From Hymenopellis radicata (taxonomy: Eukaryota; Basidiomycota; Agaricomycetes; Agaricales; Physalacriaceae): a stretch of 18,405 bases of DNA. The notes under the pieces are model-generated. The model saw only the letters and a list, made by a program, of their open reading frames with translations. It was not told the DNA's origin and ran no database searches. The position numbers and the translations under genes are program-made. Shown here piece by piece: positions 17,775 to 18,405 of the stretch. The DNA lies in the NCBI GenBank assembly GCA_015501595.1, contig JADNRX010000905.1, positions 1 through 18,405 on the forward strand, given 5' to 3'. Numbering within the stretch: position 1 is the stretch's first letter; every line of letters begins with the position of its first letter.

Positions 17775-18247
17775 TTAGCGACACACTTGGGTACGAGTCA
17801 CGACGTACACCACCATGCAATCGGCGAGCAGAACGTTCCCCGCCTGCAGAACCTCGGCGGTGATAGCTTCTCTGGAGGTGGTAGTGACAGCACCCAGAAA
17901 CAACTCCGTTTCCGTCGTGTTCGAGTTCGACACAAGAGTATGATTTGAAGTTATATCCCACAGCATTCTAGTGCGAATCGTCAAGATGATCCACATCAGG
18001 TTTATGACGCCCGCCAGCGCGGCGAATGTTCTCAAGCCCTGAGCGACTACAGGAGCTAGGATCAAATCGAGGATAGCATACAATTTGATACATCGATAGT
18101 GCATATACGCACAATCCACCAAGTTTCAGAACATTCAATGGCTTCGGTGGCGTTTAGATATGTATGAAGGCGTGCCTGGCGATAATACAGTAGCGTCAGC
18201 AAGAGAAGCAGGTATGAAGCTGCGCCTAGAGATACGTTGTCTGTCAT
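17775..18247 (-). CDS. Multi-pass membrane protein, partial (two exons)
   Basis: Two minus-strand exons join in phase 1 across a 53-nt intron (18108-18056, GTATAT..CCTAG). The first (18247-18109) starts MTDNVSLG and has the hydrophobic helix AASYLLLLLTLLYYRQA followed by RLHTYLNATEAIE. The second reads PPVVAQGLRTFAALAGVINL with a helix continuing through MWIILTIRT. A polar loop with NHT and NTT glycosylation-type sites and a further helix (VLQAGNVLLADCMVVYVV) follow before a stop at 17775. The layout resembles the serpentine 7-helix proteins of unknown function abundant in agarics, in which a DxxxxYR motif ends a helix. Only about three helices are seen. The gene probably had more exons on both sides, one towards the window edge, and I could not resolve the 3' continuation at 17531-17766. 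It may be decayed. Confidence 0.4.
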
Positions 18248-18405
18248 CGGTGTATATCGATTCCTGCAGAATGAGAAGCGTGTATCAACGGCGTGGCATA
18301 CAGCGGGCGTGGAAGGTTTTTTCTGGGACCAGAAATCAGACGCATCGATGGGCCGAAACAGACGTCCTCGACGTCTTGGGCGACGCTCTGCTGGAGCAAT
18401 AATCT

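Overview
The window reads as nuclear DNA of a mushroom-forming basidiomycete (Agaricomycetes). The evidence is short introns of about 40-56 nt with GT..AG ends and CTRAY-like branch points, close to even base composition, and protein fragments of typical agaric families: SnoaL-like, D-amino-acid oxidase, cytochrome P450, ARV1, a rhodopsin-domain membrane protein and an LRR/F-box-type protein. There is no operon logic. Genes are monocistronic, spliced and mostly decayed. It looks like an accessory, repeat-rich region in which transposons sit among gene relics. All gene models here were spliced by eye.

Layout. 41-900: an 860-bp non-autonomous terminal-inverted-repeat element with a perfect 9-bp target duplication (Mutator-like). 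1055-1620 (-): a three-exon SnoaL/NTF2-like protein that looks intact. 1621-2880: no gene I can support. 2880-3300: degenerate CACGGCC-type minisatellite. 3730-4379 (-) and 10888-10985 (-): two parts of one D-amino-acid oxidase relic. They are separated by a 6,508-bp element (4380-10887) with 82-bp inverted termini and a 6-bp target duplication. Deleting that element plus one duplication copy rejoins the oxidase reading frame at the break. The element holds no transposase I can recognise. It carries relics of unrelated spliced genes: an unknown protein at 5281-6167 (+), an open frame at 6182-6664 (+), an unknown relic at 7020-8100 (-), and a possible HAK/KUP-type potassium transporter at about 8160-10150 (-). 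The last is itself interrupted by a 1,133-bp hAT-like element (8453-9585) with 18-bp termini, an 8-bp target duplication and dense subterminal CTCGCGAGT motifs.

Right of the large element: 10981-11600 (-) spliced exons of an unrecognised gene; 12500-12645 a second minisatellite tract abutting a truncated P450 relic (12646-13480, +); 13573-14870 (-) a nearly complete rhodopsin-domain membrane protein with one frameshift; 15030-15218 (-) an ARV1 fragment; 15512-16871 (-) an apparently intact two-exon LRR-like protein; 17775-18247 (-) exons of a multi-pass membrane protein close to the right edge.

The main discovery is the nested, datable insertion series: oxidase gene, then the 6.5-kb cargo element, then the hAT element. 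Each step is supported by its own inverted repeats and target duplication, and each insertion can be undone on paper to restore an open frame.
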